Notes under the pieces: generated by a model
What the model was told of the DNA's origin: nothing
Databases searched by the model: none
The model's input: only the letters and a program-made list of their open reading frames with translations
NCBI GenBank assembly: GCA_007693555.1
Contig: REDJ01000047.1
Coordinates: forward strand, 1-36,026
DNA length: 36,026 nt
DNA from: Bacteroidota bacterium
GTDB taxonomy: Bacteria; Bacteroidota; Bacteroidia; Bacteroidales; UBA7960
Reading direction: 5' to 3'
Translations under genes and position numbers: made by a program
In this document: positions 8,577 through 15,960 of the stretch, piece after piece
Layout: each line of letters starts with the position of its first letter
Position numbering within the stretch: the stretch's first letter is position 1

Positions 8577-8619
8577 GCACACCAAAAAAAATCTGAATAA
8601 TTTGTTTTAAAATTCTACG

Positions 8620-9849
8620 ATGGACCTGATTACAACCTTCACAATTATAGCCGTAGGTGTCCTCATCTTTCTGGCCCATCTTTTTGCTGGTCTTTTCAGG
8701 TATAAAAAAATTCCCGATGTATTATTGCTGATTATTATCGGTTTAATTCTAGGACCCTTTACCGGCATAATCGATCAGAGCTTTTTTGGTGACCTGGGTA
8801 GCGTATTTGCCAATATTACTCTTGTTATCATTCTTTTTGAAGGAGGTACCGGATTGCGCATGAATGTTTTGCGGAGTGCACTGCGTGGTACGGCAAGCCT
8901 TACGATTATAAACTTTGTAATCAGTATGCTGGTAACCGGATTATGTACCCTGATGATATTTGATTACGATCCCATACGTTCTTTCATGTTGGGGGCATTT
9001 CTCGGAGGTACGGCATCGGCCATAGTAATTCCGTTGGTTAACCAGATGCAGATGGATATAGGCTCGAAAACCATTCTCATACTGGAATCTGCAGTGAGCG
9101 ATGTATTGTGTATCGTGGTAGGACTTACCCTGTTTGAAGCTTTTAAGCTTGGCAGTCTTGATTTCATAAGCATGTTGGGAAGTATTGTGGGAGGATTTTT
9201 GTTTTCACTTGTCATAGGTTTAATAGCCGGAATTACCTGGTCTTTTTTGCTTAACAGGATGCGTACATTGCAAAACTCAATTTTTACTACCCCGGCCTTT
9301 GTTTTTATCGTTTATGGCATTTCCGAGCTGTTGGGATTCAGTGGTGCTATATCCGCACTTATGTTTGGTATTACCCTTGCCAATATTGATTTACTTCCGT
9401 TGCCTTTACTGGCCAGATACACCAAAGAAATACCCCATACCTTTAATGATACAGAGCGGATATTCTTTGCCGAAGTGGTTTTCCTGCTTAAAACCTTCTT
9501 CTTTGTCTACATTGGTATATCCATCGTGCTTACAGATTATTTTTCACTGGCTGTGGGTTTTATCCTTACAATTCTGCTGTTTATTGTTCGAATTCCCACG
9601 GTAAAGATTTCGGTTCGCCCTAATCTGCCATTGGACGACCGGGTTGTAATGGCGTTTATGGTACCCAAAGGTCTGGCTGCCGCTGTGCTTGCCTCACTGC
9701 CGTTTCAATACGGGATGCCGGGAGGTGAATTGATTCAGAACATTACTTATGCAACAGTTTTGCTAAGTATAGTTTTGAATTCATTGATGGTGCTTTTGCA
9801 TGACCGGTATCCGGGAGTAAAATGGTTTTATGGCTATTTTCTCGCCTGA
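8620..9849 (+). CDS. Cation:proton antiporter (CPA family)
   Basis: A 409-residue inner-membrane protein with about 12 hydrophobic segments across its whole length and no soluble C-terminal TrkA domain. The pattern, including 'VLLLIIIGLILGPFTG' near residues 34-49, 'ILFEGGTGLR' at 71-80 and 'LESAVSDVLCIVVG' around the presumed ion-binding Asp161, is that of sodium or potassium/proton antiporters (NhaP/CPA1 type). It would exchange Na+ or K+ for H+ across the inner membrane, for pH and salt homeostasis. The substrate ion is not determined. The next gene on the same strand, the MscS-type channel, is 102 bases further and has its own TAnnTTTG element; the pair fits osmotic and ion control. Confidence 0.85.
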   Translation: MDLITTFTIIAVGVLIFLAHLFAGLFRYKKIPDVLLLIIIGLILGPFTGIIDQSFFGDLGSVFANITLVIILFEGGTGLRMNVLRSALRGTASLTIINFVISMLVTGLCTLMIFDYDPIRSFMLGAFLGGTASAIVIPLVNQMQMDIGSKTILILESAVSDVLCIVVGLTLFEAFKLGSLDFISMLGSIVGGFLFSLVIGLIAGITWSFLLNRMRTLQNSIFTTPAFVFIVYGISELLGFSGAISALMFGITLANIDLLPLPLLARYTKEIPHTFNDTERIFFAEVVFLLKTFFFVYIGISIVLTDYFSLAVGFILTILLFIVRIPTVKISVRPNLPLDDRVVMAFMVPKGLAAAVLASLPFQYGMPGGELIQNITYATVLLSIVLNSLMVLLHDRYPGVKWFYGYFLA

Positions 9850-9898
9850 TTAAAAGAATTTATAGTTTACTTAACTTTTTTACCTGAGAAAATTTCTG

Positions 9899-9906
9899 TA
9901 GGTTTG
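9899..9906 (+). promoter_or_regulatory. Putative promoter -7 element for the MscS gene
   Basis: TAGGTTTG matches TAnnTTTG, with a T-run (9876-9880) about 18 bases upstream as a weak -33 box. The alternative TTG start at 9904 overlaps this element, which supports the ATG at 9952 as the true start. Confidence 0.45.
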
Positions 9907-9951
9907 AAACCTGATTTTTTAGTTCCGGTCTTTTTTGAAAAACAGCATATA

Positions 9952-11604
9952 ATGAAAGGGAAAAATAATTTTTTCAGAAGCTTTCTGATACTTCTTTTAT
10001 TGATGGGAAACATGATAACTTCCCTGGCCAGGCAAAGTGATGTTCCCCCCGATTTTGAACCCAACCTGAGCACACCATGGCACAGTGTTCTTACGCATAT
10101 TTATTTTTTGCAATCCGGAAGTTATGATGTGGATAAGGCATCGCTCCCATTTCTCAATCCGGGTGTGGATTCTTTGCAAGCCCGCGACCTTGCCGTGAAA
10201 TTAAAGCAAGCCTGGGATGCAAGGGGTTTTATTGTCAATTTTGACAATGTGCCACGAGAAGCCAATTACATTGATTCAGTGAGTGAAAGACAAATATTCG
10301 CTCCCATCAGTCAGACGCCAGGAATCTATGTTGAGCGGCAACCCGATGGTCAATGGCGATACAGCACCGGTAGTTTTGAGGATATTGAAGCGTTTCACAG
10401 GGAAGTATTTCCCTATGGTTCTGACCTGCTTGCAGATCTTTTTTCGGAACGAGGGACTGTTCGTTTTTTTGGGCTGTACCTTTGGCAACATTTTGGAATA
10501 CTGGTGATGATCATCATCAGCCTTTTACTGCACAAGCTGCTTACCTATATCTTCAACCGGCTTCTTTACCAGGGAGCCCACAAACTGGGCTATGATAAAA
10601 TTGTAAGACCTTACCTTTTGCCGGTTGCCAAACCCCTCAGTCTTTTTGTGGTGTTTGTGTTTATTGCTTTGTTTTATCCAATGCTGCAATTGCCTGCCCA
10701 GGTTTCATTTTATCTGAGTTTTGTCTTTAAGGTTTTATGGCCTCTGTTTGGCATACTTGTGTTTTATAAGCTGGTGGATGTTTTCGGCCTTTACCTTGAA
10801 AGTCTTGCAGGGAAAAATGAAACCAGTATCGATAATAATGTAATACCCATTATTCGTAAGGTTCTTAAGGTTTTTGTGGTTGTTGTCGGGGGTTTATTTA
10901 TTTTGCAAAATCTGGATGTTAATATTACTGCGTTACTGGCAGGTCTTTCCATAGGAGGTCTGGCGCTGGCACTGGCAGCGCAGGATACGCTGAAAAACCT
11001 GTTTGGTTCTATTATGATTTTTATTGACAAGCCATTCTCCGTGGGGCACTGGATCACAAGCGGAGATATTGACGGAACCGTAGAGGAGGTTGGATTTCGC
11101 TCCACCCGTGTGCGTTCATTCCGCAACTCACTCTATTATGTGCCCAACGGCAAACTGGCCGATGCTACCATCGATAATCACGGTTTACGCCAATTCCGCC
11201 GGTTTTTTATGCATATTGCCGTTACTTACGATACACCCCCTGACCTGATTGAAGTTTTTGTACAGGGATTACGAAAAATTGTAGATATACATCCCAATAC
11301 GCGCAAGGATTTTTATATCATAGAGTTCAATGAGATGGGTGATTTTTCTCTGAGAATTATGTTCTACATTTTCTTTGCTGTGCCCACCTGGCCCGAAGAG
11401 CTGAGGGCACGTCATGAAATCCTTATTGAAGTTGTTCGTCTGGCCGAAAAGCTCGGTGTACGCTTTGCATTCCCCACACAAACTATGCATATGGAAACTT
11501 TTCCCGATAAAAGCAGCCTGACTCCAAAATATGACATGAGCATGAATGAGTTTAAGCAGGTGATGGAGGATTATTTTGCTGAGAAAGAAGGGAAAAAAGG
11601 TTGA
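9952..11604 (+). CDS. MscS-type mechanosensitive ion channel
   Basis: A 550-residue protein when started at the ATG at 9952; the longer frame from a TTG at 9904 would put 16 extra residues before the signal peptide (MKGKNNFFRSFLILLLLMGN). Residues about 27-175 form a periplasmic domain, then there are hydrophobic segments at about 175-200, 230-260 and 265-295 and the pore helix region 'LAGLSIGGLALALAAQDTLKNLFGSIMIFIDKPF', which is the MscS signature with its Gly/Ala-packed TM3. The C-terminal part is the soluble beta and alpha/beta vestibule. The channel would open on hypo-osmotic shock to release solutes. The N-terminal domain makes it longer than the basic E. coli MscS of 286 residues. The stop codon TGA at 11602-11604 lies inside a short tandem repeat. 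Confidence 0.9.
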   Translation: MKGKNNFFRSFLILLLLMGNMITSLARQSDVPPDFEPNLSTPWHSVLTHIYFLQSGSYDVDKASLPFLNPGVDSLQARDLAVKLKQAWDARGFIVNFDNVPREANYIDSVSERQIFAPISQTPGIYVERQPDGQWRYSTGSFEDIEAFHREVFPYGSDLLADLFSERGTVRFFGLYLWQHFGILVMIIISLLLHKLLTYIFNRLLYQGAHKLGYDKIVRPYLLPVAKPLSLFVVFVFIALFYPMLQLPAQVSFYLSFVFKVLWPLFGILVFYKLVDVFGLYLESLAGKNETSIDNNVIPIIRKVLKVFVVVVGGLFILQNLDVNITALLAGLSIGGLALALAAQDTLKNLFGSIMIFIDKPFSVGHWITSGDIDGTVEEVGFRSTRVRSFRNSLYYVPNGKLADATIDNHGLRQFRRFFMHIAVTYDTPPDLIEVFVQGLRKIVDIHPNTRKDFYIIEFNEMGDFSLRIMFYIFFAVPTWPEELRARHEILIEVVRLAEKLGVRFAFPTQTMHMETFPDKSSLTPKYDMSMNEFKQVMEDYFAEKEGKKG

Positions 11605-11637
11605 TGGGTTGATAAGTTGATAAGTTGAATGGTTGAG
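11599..11637 (+). repeat. Short tandem repeat of GTTGATAA-like units
   Basis: The sequence is built of repeated GGTTGATG/GGTTGATAA/GTTGATAA/GTTGAATG units and includes the stop codon of the MscS gene. It leads directly into the 20-bp inverted repeat at 11631. Confidence 0.65.
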
Positions 11638-11673
11638 AGGGGTTGGTGACGTCGTCACCAACCCCTCTCAACC
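11631..11673. repeat. Perfect 20-bp inverted repeat, possible bidirectional terminator
   Basis: Arms 11631-11650 (GGTTGAGAGGGGTTGGTGAC) and 11654-11673 are exact complements separated by GTC. It lies between the convergent MscS and encapsulin genes, where a two-way terminator is expected. Only a short T-run (11678-11682) follows on the plus strand. It may equally be part of a repeat element, because the TGTCAT repeat starts 17 bases later. Confidence 0.75.
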
Positions 11674-11683
11674 TCTGTTTTTA

Positions 11684-11738
11684 GGAAAAGCCTGTCATGC
11701 TGAGCAAAGCGAAGCATCTCGTTGTTTTAACCCAACAC
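11684..11738 (+). repeat. Interspersed repeat, copy 2 (TGTCATGCTGAGC type)
   Basis: Positions 11690-11723 are identical over 34 bases to the reverse complement of 2777-2810. The 5' flank GGAAAA and 3' flank TTTTAACCCAACAC also resemble copy 1. It lies 11 bases from the 3' end of the encapsulin gene. Confidence 0.8.
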
Positions 11739-11748
11739 CTCTGACTTT

Positions 11749-12540
11749 TTATTTAAAAACCGCTACCGCAGCCGGGTCCACGATTTGAAATGTGAATGAT
11801 TCGGTAAAGTAAAGCTGAACGGTTTTACTGTTGTGCGATTCGTATCCGATGGAAATATCCTGGCCAATAACCATTTTAAGGTCGCCACCTCTTTCGGTTA
11901 CGATAAAGGCGCCATCAATATTGGGTGCCATTATGATGGAGCCACCCAACAGGTTTTCCATTTGTTTACGCAGTGGATAACCCCTGATAAAGCTGTTCAC
12001 CTTCTGCCATTTTTCCTGGCTCAGGATCAGTGAGTAGGGTCCCTCGATGGAATTGGCTTTAAATTGCGAAAGAACATCAGCCACAGCCCCGATAATTTCC
12101 TCTCCATTTTCTGGAAATACCGGTGTATCATATTCTTTGCACGATTTCAATCCTTCAATGTTGCCAGGCTTGAAGCCTTCATAAATGGCTTTTTCTTCAA
12201 ATTTAGCAATCTCTCTTGCAGCATCTTCCATGGCATCCAGATCAATGTCTTCGGCACCGCGTATCACATTATCCAGTTCCCAGATATTCAGTTCAAAAGG
12301 AATACGTGCTTCCACCACCGGTAATACCTGGTGAACGCCGTATTTTACTTTGCTTTTCTGGTTGGCAGGAACATTGATCCTTCCGGTTGACAGTGCTGCG
12401 TAGCTCCAGCCTTTGGGACCTTCAACATCTACAAACTTCCTTGCCGATAGCACAGAAGTTAATACTTCCAGTGCGGTATCGTTTATTTCTTCCCATGCTG
12501 CATCTGTGATGGGAGCCAGTGATTTTCTTAAAATATCCAT
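11749..12540 (-). CDS. Family 1 encapsulin nanocompartment shell protein
   Basis: A 263-residue HK97-fold shell protein that self-assembles into an icosahedral compartment in the cytoplasm. The N-terminus 'MDILRKSLAPITDAAWEEINDTA' and the following 'FVDVEGPKGWSYAALSTGR' are characteristic of the family 1 encapsulin N-arm and P-domain, and the lengths agree with the 60-subunit (T=1) members of about 265 residues. The middle contains 'RIPFELNIWELDNVIRGAEDIDLDAM', also conserved. The gene follows the ferritin-like cargo gene by 12 bases and has a strong Shine-Dalgarno sequence (AGGAGGT at 12545-12551), unusual for this phylum and likely to give high expression of shell over cargo. No phage genes lie near. 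Its role would be to hold the cargo ferroxidase and store iron. Confidence 0.95.
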   Translation of the reverse strand: MDILRKSLAPITDAAWEEINDTALEVLTSVLSARKFVDVEGPKGWSYAALSTGRINVPANQKSKVKYGVHQVLPVVEARIPFELNIWELDNVIRGAEDIDLDAMEDAAREIAKFEEKAIYEGFKPGNIEGLKSCKEYDTPVFPENGEEIIGAVADVLSQFKANSIEGPYSLILSQEKWQKVNSFIRGYPLRKQMENLLGGSIIMAPNIDGAFIVTERGGDLKMVIGQDISIGYESHNSKTVQLYFTESFTFQIVDPAAVAVFK

Positions 12541-12544
12541 TATT

Positions 12545-12551
12545 ACCTCCT
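12545..12551 (-). promoter_or_regulatory. Strong ribosome binding site of the encapsulin gene
   Basis: The minus strand reads AGGAGGT, four bases before the start codon, next to the stop codon of the cargo gene (12553-12555). Most genes in this window have no clear Shine-Dalgarno sequence. Confidence 0.7.
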
Positions 12552-12552
12552 C

Positions 12553-12909
12553 TTATTTTTTTATTTTACCTATACTCAGTGAATCTGATTTGGGCGCTGC
12601 CTGACCGTGGTCATCATGATCGTTACCGTGGGCGCCCATAATATCACCTTCTTTAAATAACCAGTTTCGAAGCTCTTCATCCCAGCCGGGCATGTTTCTT
12701 CTTAGCCATTCGAGTGTCATGCAGGCATGCTCAATCTCCTCATCGCGGTTGTGTGCCATGATTTGTGCCAGATCAGCATCATCTGTCGTTACAACACGCT
12801 GATGATACCAGTCAACAGCCTCTACTTCTTCCTTTAAACTATTCAGTGCCCTGGAAAAATTCCTGGCTTCCTGATTCAATTCTTCTGCGGGTTCGTGATA
12901 ATTCGACAT
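12553..12909 (-). CDS. Encapsulated ferritin-like protein (EncFtn), encapsulin cargo
   Basis: A 118-residue helical protein closely matching encapsulated ferritins: 'EEVEAVDWYHQR' in the first helix and 'AHNRDEEIEHACMTLEWLRRN' in the second supply the Glu and His ligands (E27/E28/E30, E57/E58, E60, H61) of the di-iron ferroxidase site, which forms between two subunits. The family has only two main helices, so a length near 100 plus a tail is normal. Residues about 92-107 are a His/Asp-rich linker (H-G-N-D-H-D-D-H), and the last eleven residues, S-D-S-L-S-I-G-K-I-K-K, resemble the encapsulin cargo-loading peptide (L-S/T-I/V-G-x-L/I). It would oxidise Fe2+ to Fe3+ inside the shell. It is the first gene of the two-gene operon. 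Confidence 0.94.
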   Translation of the reverse strand: MSNYHEPAEELNQEARNFSRALNSLKEEVEAVDWYHQRVVTTDDADLAQIMAHNRDEEIEHACMTLEWLRRNMPGWDEELRNWLFKEGDIMGAHGNDHDDHGQAAPKSDSLSIGKIKK

Positions 12910-12954
12910 GTTTCTATCTTTTTAAGTTTATAAAGGGTTTTTAGTGCGTTTATA

Positions 12955-12962
12955 CAAATATA
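12955..12962 (-). promoter_or_regulatory. Putative promoter -7 element of the encapsulin operon
   Basis: The minus strand reads TATATTTG, matching TAnnTTTG, 46 bases upstream of the EncFtn start. A TTCTG sequence 18 bases further upstream is a weak -33 candidate. No Fur-type palindrome was recognised by eye. Confidence 0.5.
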
Positions 12963-13074
12963 AGGCTTTTGTATTAAAACCAGAATTTGCGAGAAAGGTT
13001 GCATGCATTTTAATATTTTTTTGCTTCTATTTTTAATATAATTATAAGTTTTCGGGCATTCATTCAAGTTTGAT

Positions 13075-13082
13075 TAATTTTG
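13075..13082 (+). promoter_or_regulatory. Putative promoter -7 element of the nitroreductase gene
   Basis: TAATTTTG matches TAnnTTTG, with TTTTCG about 20 bases upstream. The alternative TTG start at 13080 falls inside this element, which supports the ATG at 13107. Confidence 0.55.
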
Positions 13083-13106
13083 TCCTATAACTCCAACCTT
13101 TTCATT

Positions 13107-13652
13107 ATGCATTTTAAAGAACTTGTTTATCACCGCGAAAGTACCCGCAAATATGCTGACAAACCTGTTGAAAAAGAGAAGATTGAACAGATTATGGAAG
13201 CCTGCCGTGTGGCACCATCAGCGTGCAACTCCCAGCCCTGGAGGTTTGTGATTGCTACGGATCCTGAGATAAAGGATAAACTGGCCCGGGCAAGCCATGG
13301 CCCGCTTATGACCTTCAATAAATTTGCTTCGCAGGCTCCTGTTATTGCTGCCATTGTTGCAGAGAAACCCAACTGGCTGTCACGAATCGGGGGTAATGTC
13401 AAGGACAAGGATTTCTACCTGATGGACATTGGCATCGTAGCCGAACATTTTTGTCTTCAGGCTGCCGAACTAGGCCTGGGAAGCTGTATGATAGGATGGT
13501 TTGATGAACCCAGGGCCAGAAAGATACTTAACGTGCCTGAAAATAAAAGAGTATTGTTGCTAATCACCCTGGGATATCCGGCAAAGGATAAGCGGCGGAA
13601 AAAGATCAGGAAATCCAATGAGGATCTTTATGCTTTCAATTCGTATACCTGA
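13107..13652 (+). CDS. Nitroreductase family protein (FMN-dependent)
   Basis: A 181-residue oxidoreductase from the ATG at 13107; a TTG at 13080 would add nine residues but overlaps the promoter element. The N-terminus 'YHRESTRKYADKPVEKEKIEQIMEACRVAPSACNSQPWRFVIA' is the FMN-binding signature of the nitroreductase family (R-x-S-x-R-x-y, A-P-S-x-x-N-x-Q-P-W). The later 'ELGLGSCMIGWFD' and 'LLLITLGYPAKDKRRKK' are also typical. Such enzymes are homodimers that use NAD(P)H to reduce flavin, quinones or nitro compounds. It is divergently transcribed from the encapsulin operon, with the two -7 elements 112 bases apart, so the two could be co-regulated. A role in reducing flavin for iron release is speculative. 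Confidence 0.88.
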   Translation: MHFKELVYHRESTRKYADKPVEKEKIEQIMEACRVAPSACNSQPWRFVIATDPEIKDKLARASHGPLMTFNKFASQAPVIAAIVAEKPNWLSRIGGNVKDKDFYLMDIGIVAEHFCLQAAELGLGSCMIGWFDEPRARKILNVPENKRVLLLITLGYPAKDKRRKKIRKSNEDLYAFNSYT

Positions 13653-13696
13653 GATATTCCAAAGTATTTATCCCAAATTTTTACATTGTAAATTAC

Positions 13697-13704
13697 TACT
13701 TTTG
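13697..13704 (+). promoter_or_regulatory. Putative promoter -7 element of the metallopeptidase gene
   Basis: TACTTTTG matches TAnnTTTG, 44 bases before the start codon at 13749. No good -33 box is visible. Confidence 0.45.
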
Positions 13705-13748
13705 AGCTTCCAACTTCTTTATCAAAACAAACCCTAAAACATTCAACT

Positions 13749-15788
13749 ATGTCGAAACTGAAAACTATTTTACTCATGGCAATAGTACTTACCATGGCCG
13801 CTTGCAATGGTTCAACCGAGCGGCAAAAAGGCATCACGGATTTTATAACTGAACAAACAATCTCACAAACCCTTCAGGCCCTCACAGATGAGCATGGTGA
13901 GATAGCCCTTATGGAAAGGGGAGTAAGGCAGGCTTCAGCCCTTTGGACATCGGAAGATGGCAACCAGGAAGATTTTAAAAACTTTTGCCTGCAACATTTT
14001 ATTGCCGGTGATAATGAACGTGAAAAGCTTTTTCAGTCTTTGTCACGCAATTTTGAAGCCCTTTGGGGGCATACCAATCAAATAAGCGTAGAACTTAACA
14101 AACCCCTGCACCTCGACTGGGGTCCGCTGCAGCCGGTTGACCTGATTTTTGCAGGTTATTCGCCCGGAGCACATTTCTCCGATGACTTTTTTAATAATAA
14201 AATTGCTTTCATAACAATTTTGAATTTTCCGTTTTACTCATTGGATGAAAAAGCTGAAAATGTCGAACAATGGACCCGCAAAGAGTTGGCTATGGCTCGC
14301 TTGGGCGATATTTTCACTTCAAGAGTGCCGGCTGAGGTGAGCCAGGAGATATCAAGAATTTCAACAGAAACCGATAACTATGTGTCTGAGTATAACATCC
14401 GTATGGGAAAACTCATTGACAATGAAGGCAACACCCTGTTTCCAGATGGAATGAGCCTCATAACCCACTGGGGCCTGCGTGATGAGATCAAATCCAATTA
14501 CGGAATGGAAGGCGGTCTTCCCAAACAGGAAATGATTTACGAGGTGATGTTGCATATCATTCACCAGGATATCCCTGAGAAGGTGATCAACAACCCTGAG
14601 TATCAATGGAACCCCTTTGAAAACAAAGTATACAGTAATGGGCAGGAGGTTGATTTCACCCCGGAACCCGATACTCGCTATGAGCAATTGCTCAGCAATT
14701 TCAGAGCGCATAAAAACGCAGACCCATATAATCCCAATTATCCCACTTATATTGAGAGGGCATTTAACAGTGGTCTTGAAATGTCAATGGATGAAGTGGA
14801 AGAATTATTTATTGAGCTTGTAAGCTCTCCATTGCTAAAAGATGTGGGCGCACTGGTAAGCAAAAGATTGGGCCGGGATTTGAAACCCTTTGATATCTGG
14901 TACGATGGGTTTAAAGCACGCAGTTCCATCTCAGAAGAATATCTTGATGAAAAAACCCGCAGGCTCTATCCTGATGCGCAAGCTTTTGAGGCAGATTTAC
15001 CCAACCTGCTGATCCGTATGGGCTACAGTCGTCAGCGTGCAAATTATATTTCAGATAAAATAGTTGTTGAAGCTTCAAGAGGCGCAGGCCATGCCTGGGG
15101 TGCTCGAATGCGTTCACAGGTGTCGCGTCTGCGCACCAGGATCCCTGAGACAGGTATGGATTATAAAGGGTTTAACATAGCCATTCACGAGTTAGGTCAT
15201 AATGTAGAACAAACCATAAGCCTGTATGATGTGGACTTTTATATGATGAACGGAGTACCCAATACTGCTTTTACTGAGGCTCTTGCTTTTATGTATCAGA
15301 CCCGTGATCTTGAGCTGCTTGGTATCCAAACCGATGAACCGGATGTGGAATATCTCAATACACTGGATAAATTGTGGGGCAGTTATGAAATTATGGGTGT
15401 GTCACTGGTTGATATGGCAGTCTGGCGCTGGATGTATGATAATCCCGATGCCACAGCCGGTGAGCTCAAGGAAGAAACCATTCGTATAGCCAAAGAGGTA
15501 TGGAACAATTATTTTGCACCTGTTTTTGGTATAGAAGATTCTCCCATACTGGCCATCTATTCGCATATGATTGCCTATCCGCTTTATCTTTCAGCCTATC
15601 CGCTGGGTCGGTTGATTGAGTTTCAGATAGAGCAGTACGTTAAAGGAAAAAACCTTGCCACAGAATCCGATCGTATGTTTACCGCCGGCCGCCTGATTCC
15701 CCAGGAATGGATGCGCAATGCCGTGGGCATGCCCGTATCTGTTGAACCCATGCTGGAAGCAGCGAAGGAGGCGGTGGAGAGGCTGTAG
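13749..15788 (+). CDS. Zinc metallopeptidase lipoprotein (gluzincin, M3-like)
   Basis: A 679-residue protein with a lipoprotein signal (hydrophobic residues 7-17, Cys19 in T-M-A-A-C), so anchored in the periplasm or outer membrane. The zinc motif H480-E-L-G-H484 is followed by Glu510 in 'TAFTEALAFMYQ', the same spacing class as in family M3 oligopeptidases, in which two His and a downstream Glu hold the zinc. Most of the rest is predicted helical, as in that clan. The exact MEROPS family is uncertain because the rest does not resemble thimet oligopeptidase closely enough for me to assign it. Its substrate is probably a peptide. It is a single gene, flanked by the nitroreductase and an inverted-repeat region. 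Confidence 0.8.
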   Translation: MSKLKTILLMAIVLTMAACNGSTERQKGITDFITEQTISQTLQALTDEHGEIALMERGVRQASALWTSEDGNQEDFKNFCLQHFIAGDNEREKLFQSLSRNFEALWGHTNQISVELNKPLHLDWGPLQPVDLIFAGYSPGAHFSDDFFNNKIAFITILNFPFYSLDEKAENVEQWTRKELAMARLGDIFTSRVPAEVSQEISRISTETDNYVSEYNIRMGKLIDNEGNTLFPDGMSLITHWGLRDEIKSNYGMEGGLPKQEMIYEVMLHIIHQDIPEKVINNPEYQWNPFENKVYSNGQEVDFTPEPDTRYEQLLSNFRAHKNADPYNPNYPTYIERAFNSGLEMSMDEVEELFIELVSSPLLKDVGALVSKRLGRDLKPFDIWYDGFKARSSISEEYLDEKTRRLYPDAQAFEADLPNLLIRMGYSRQRANYISDKIVVEASRGAGHAWGARMRSQVSRLRTRIPETGMDYKGFNIAIHELGHNVEQTISLYDVDFYMMNGVPNTAFTEALAFMYQTRDLELLGIQTDEPDVEYLNTLDKLWGSYEIMGVSLVDMAVWRWMYDNPDATAGELKEETIRIAKEVWNNYFAPVFGIEDSPILAIYSHMIAYPLYLSAYPLGRLIEFQIEQYVKGKNLATESDRMFTAGRLIPQEWMRNAVGMPVSVEPMLEAAKEAVERL

Positions 15789-15792
15789 ATTT

Positions 15793-15824
15793 GTGATGGG
15801 TGAACGGTAATGGGTGATCGGTCA
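15793..15824 (+). repeat. GTGATGGGTGA-type repeat, left copy
   Basis: The sequence GTGATGGGTGAACGGTAATG continues to GGTGATCGGTCA and resembles, in inverted orientation, 15921-15960. The pair encloses about 96 bases between the metallopeptidase and purN. Confidence 0.65.
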
Positions 15825-15891
15825 TAATTTAAGGGAATGTATAGTTAAGTGTGTCATTTTTTTGAATTCGATCTTCATAAAAAATTATGAG

Positions 15892-15913
15892 TTGGTTGAG
15901 GGTCCTTAACCAA
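15892..15913. terminator. Small hairpin between convergent genes
   Basis: TTGGTTGAGG and CCTTAACCAA pair over about nine to ten bases with one G-U pair and a minimal loop. There is no adjacent T-run, so a role as a terminator is only possible. Confidence 0.3.
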
Positions 15914-15920
15914 ACAATCC

Positions 15921-15960
15921 CCATCACCCATCACCGGTTACCCGTTACCCGTCACCGACC
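15921..15960 (-). repeat. GTGATGGGTGA-type repeat, right copy overlapping purN
   Basis: On the minus strand this reads GGTCGGTGACGGGTAACGGG and continues through TAACCGGTGATGGGTGATGG, a repeat of the same kind as 15793-15824 but inverted. It overlaps the last codons and the stop of purN (TAA at 15938-15940). Confidence 0.65.

Larger units (their letters stand above)
8262..8619. other. 358-base divergent intergenic region
   Basis: It separates the secreted-protein gene (minus) from the antiporter gene (plus). It is AT-rich and has no gene. It holds a possible stem with direct repeats (8295-8354) near the secreted-protein start and a TAnnTTTG element (8569-8576) before the antiporter. No TAnnTTTG element was found on the minus strand for the secreted-protein gene. 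Confidence 0.6.

Noticed and set aside
9904-9951. Upstream TTG extension of the MscS protein
   Set aside because: It overlaps a TAnnTTTG element and would place 16 polar residues in front of a good signal peptide; the ATG at 9952 fits better.
11749-12540. Prophage capsid remnant
   Set aside because: The HK97-fold protein matches family 1 encapsulins and is coupled to a ferritin-like cargo with a targeting tail; there are no phage genes nearby.
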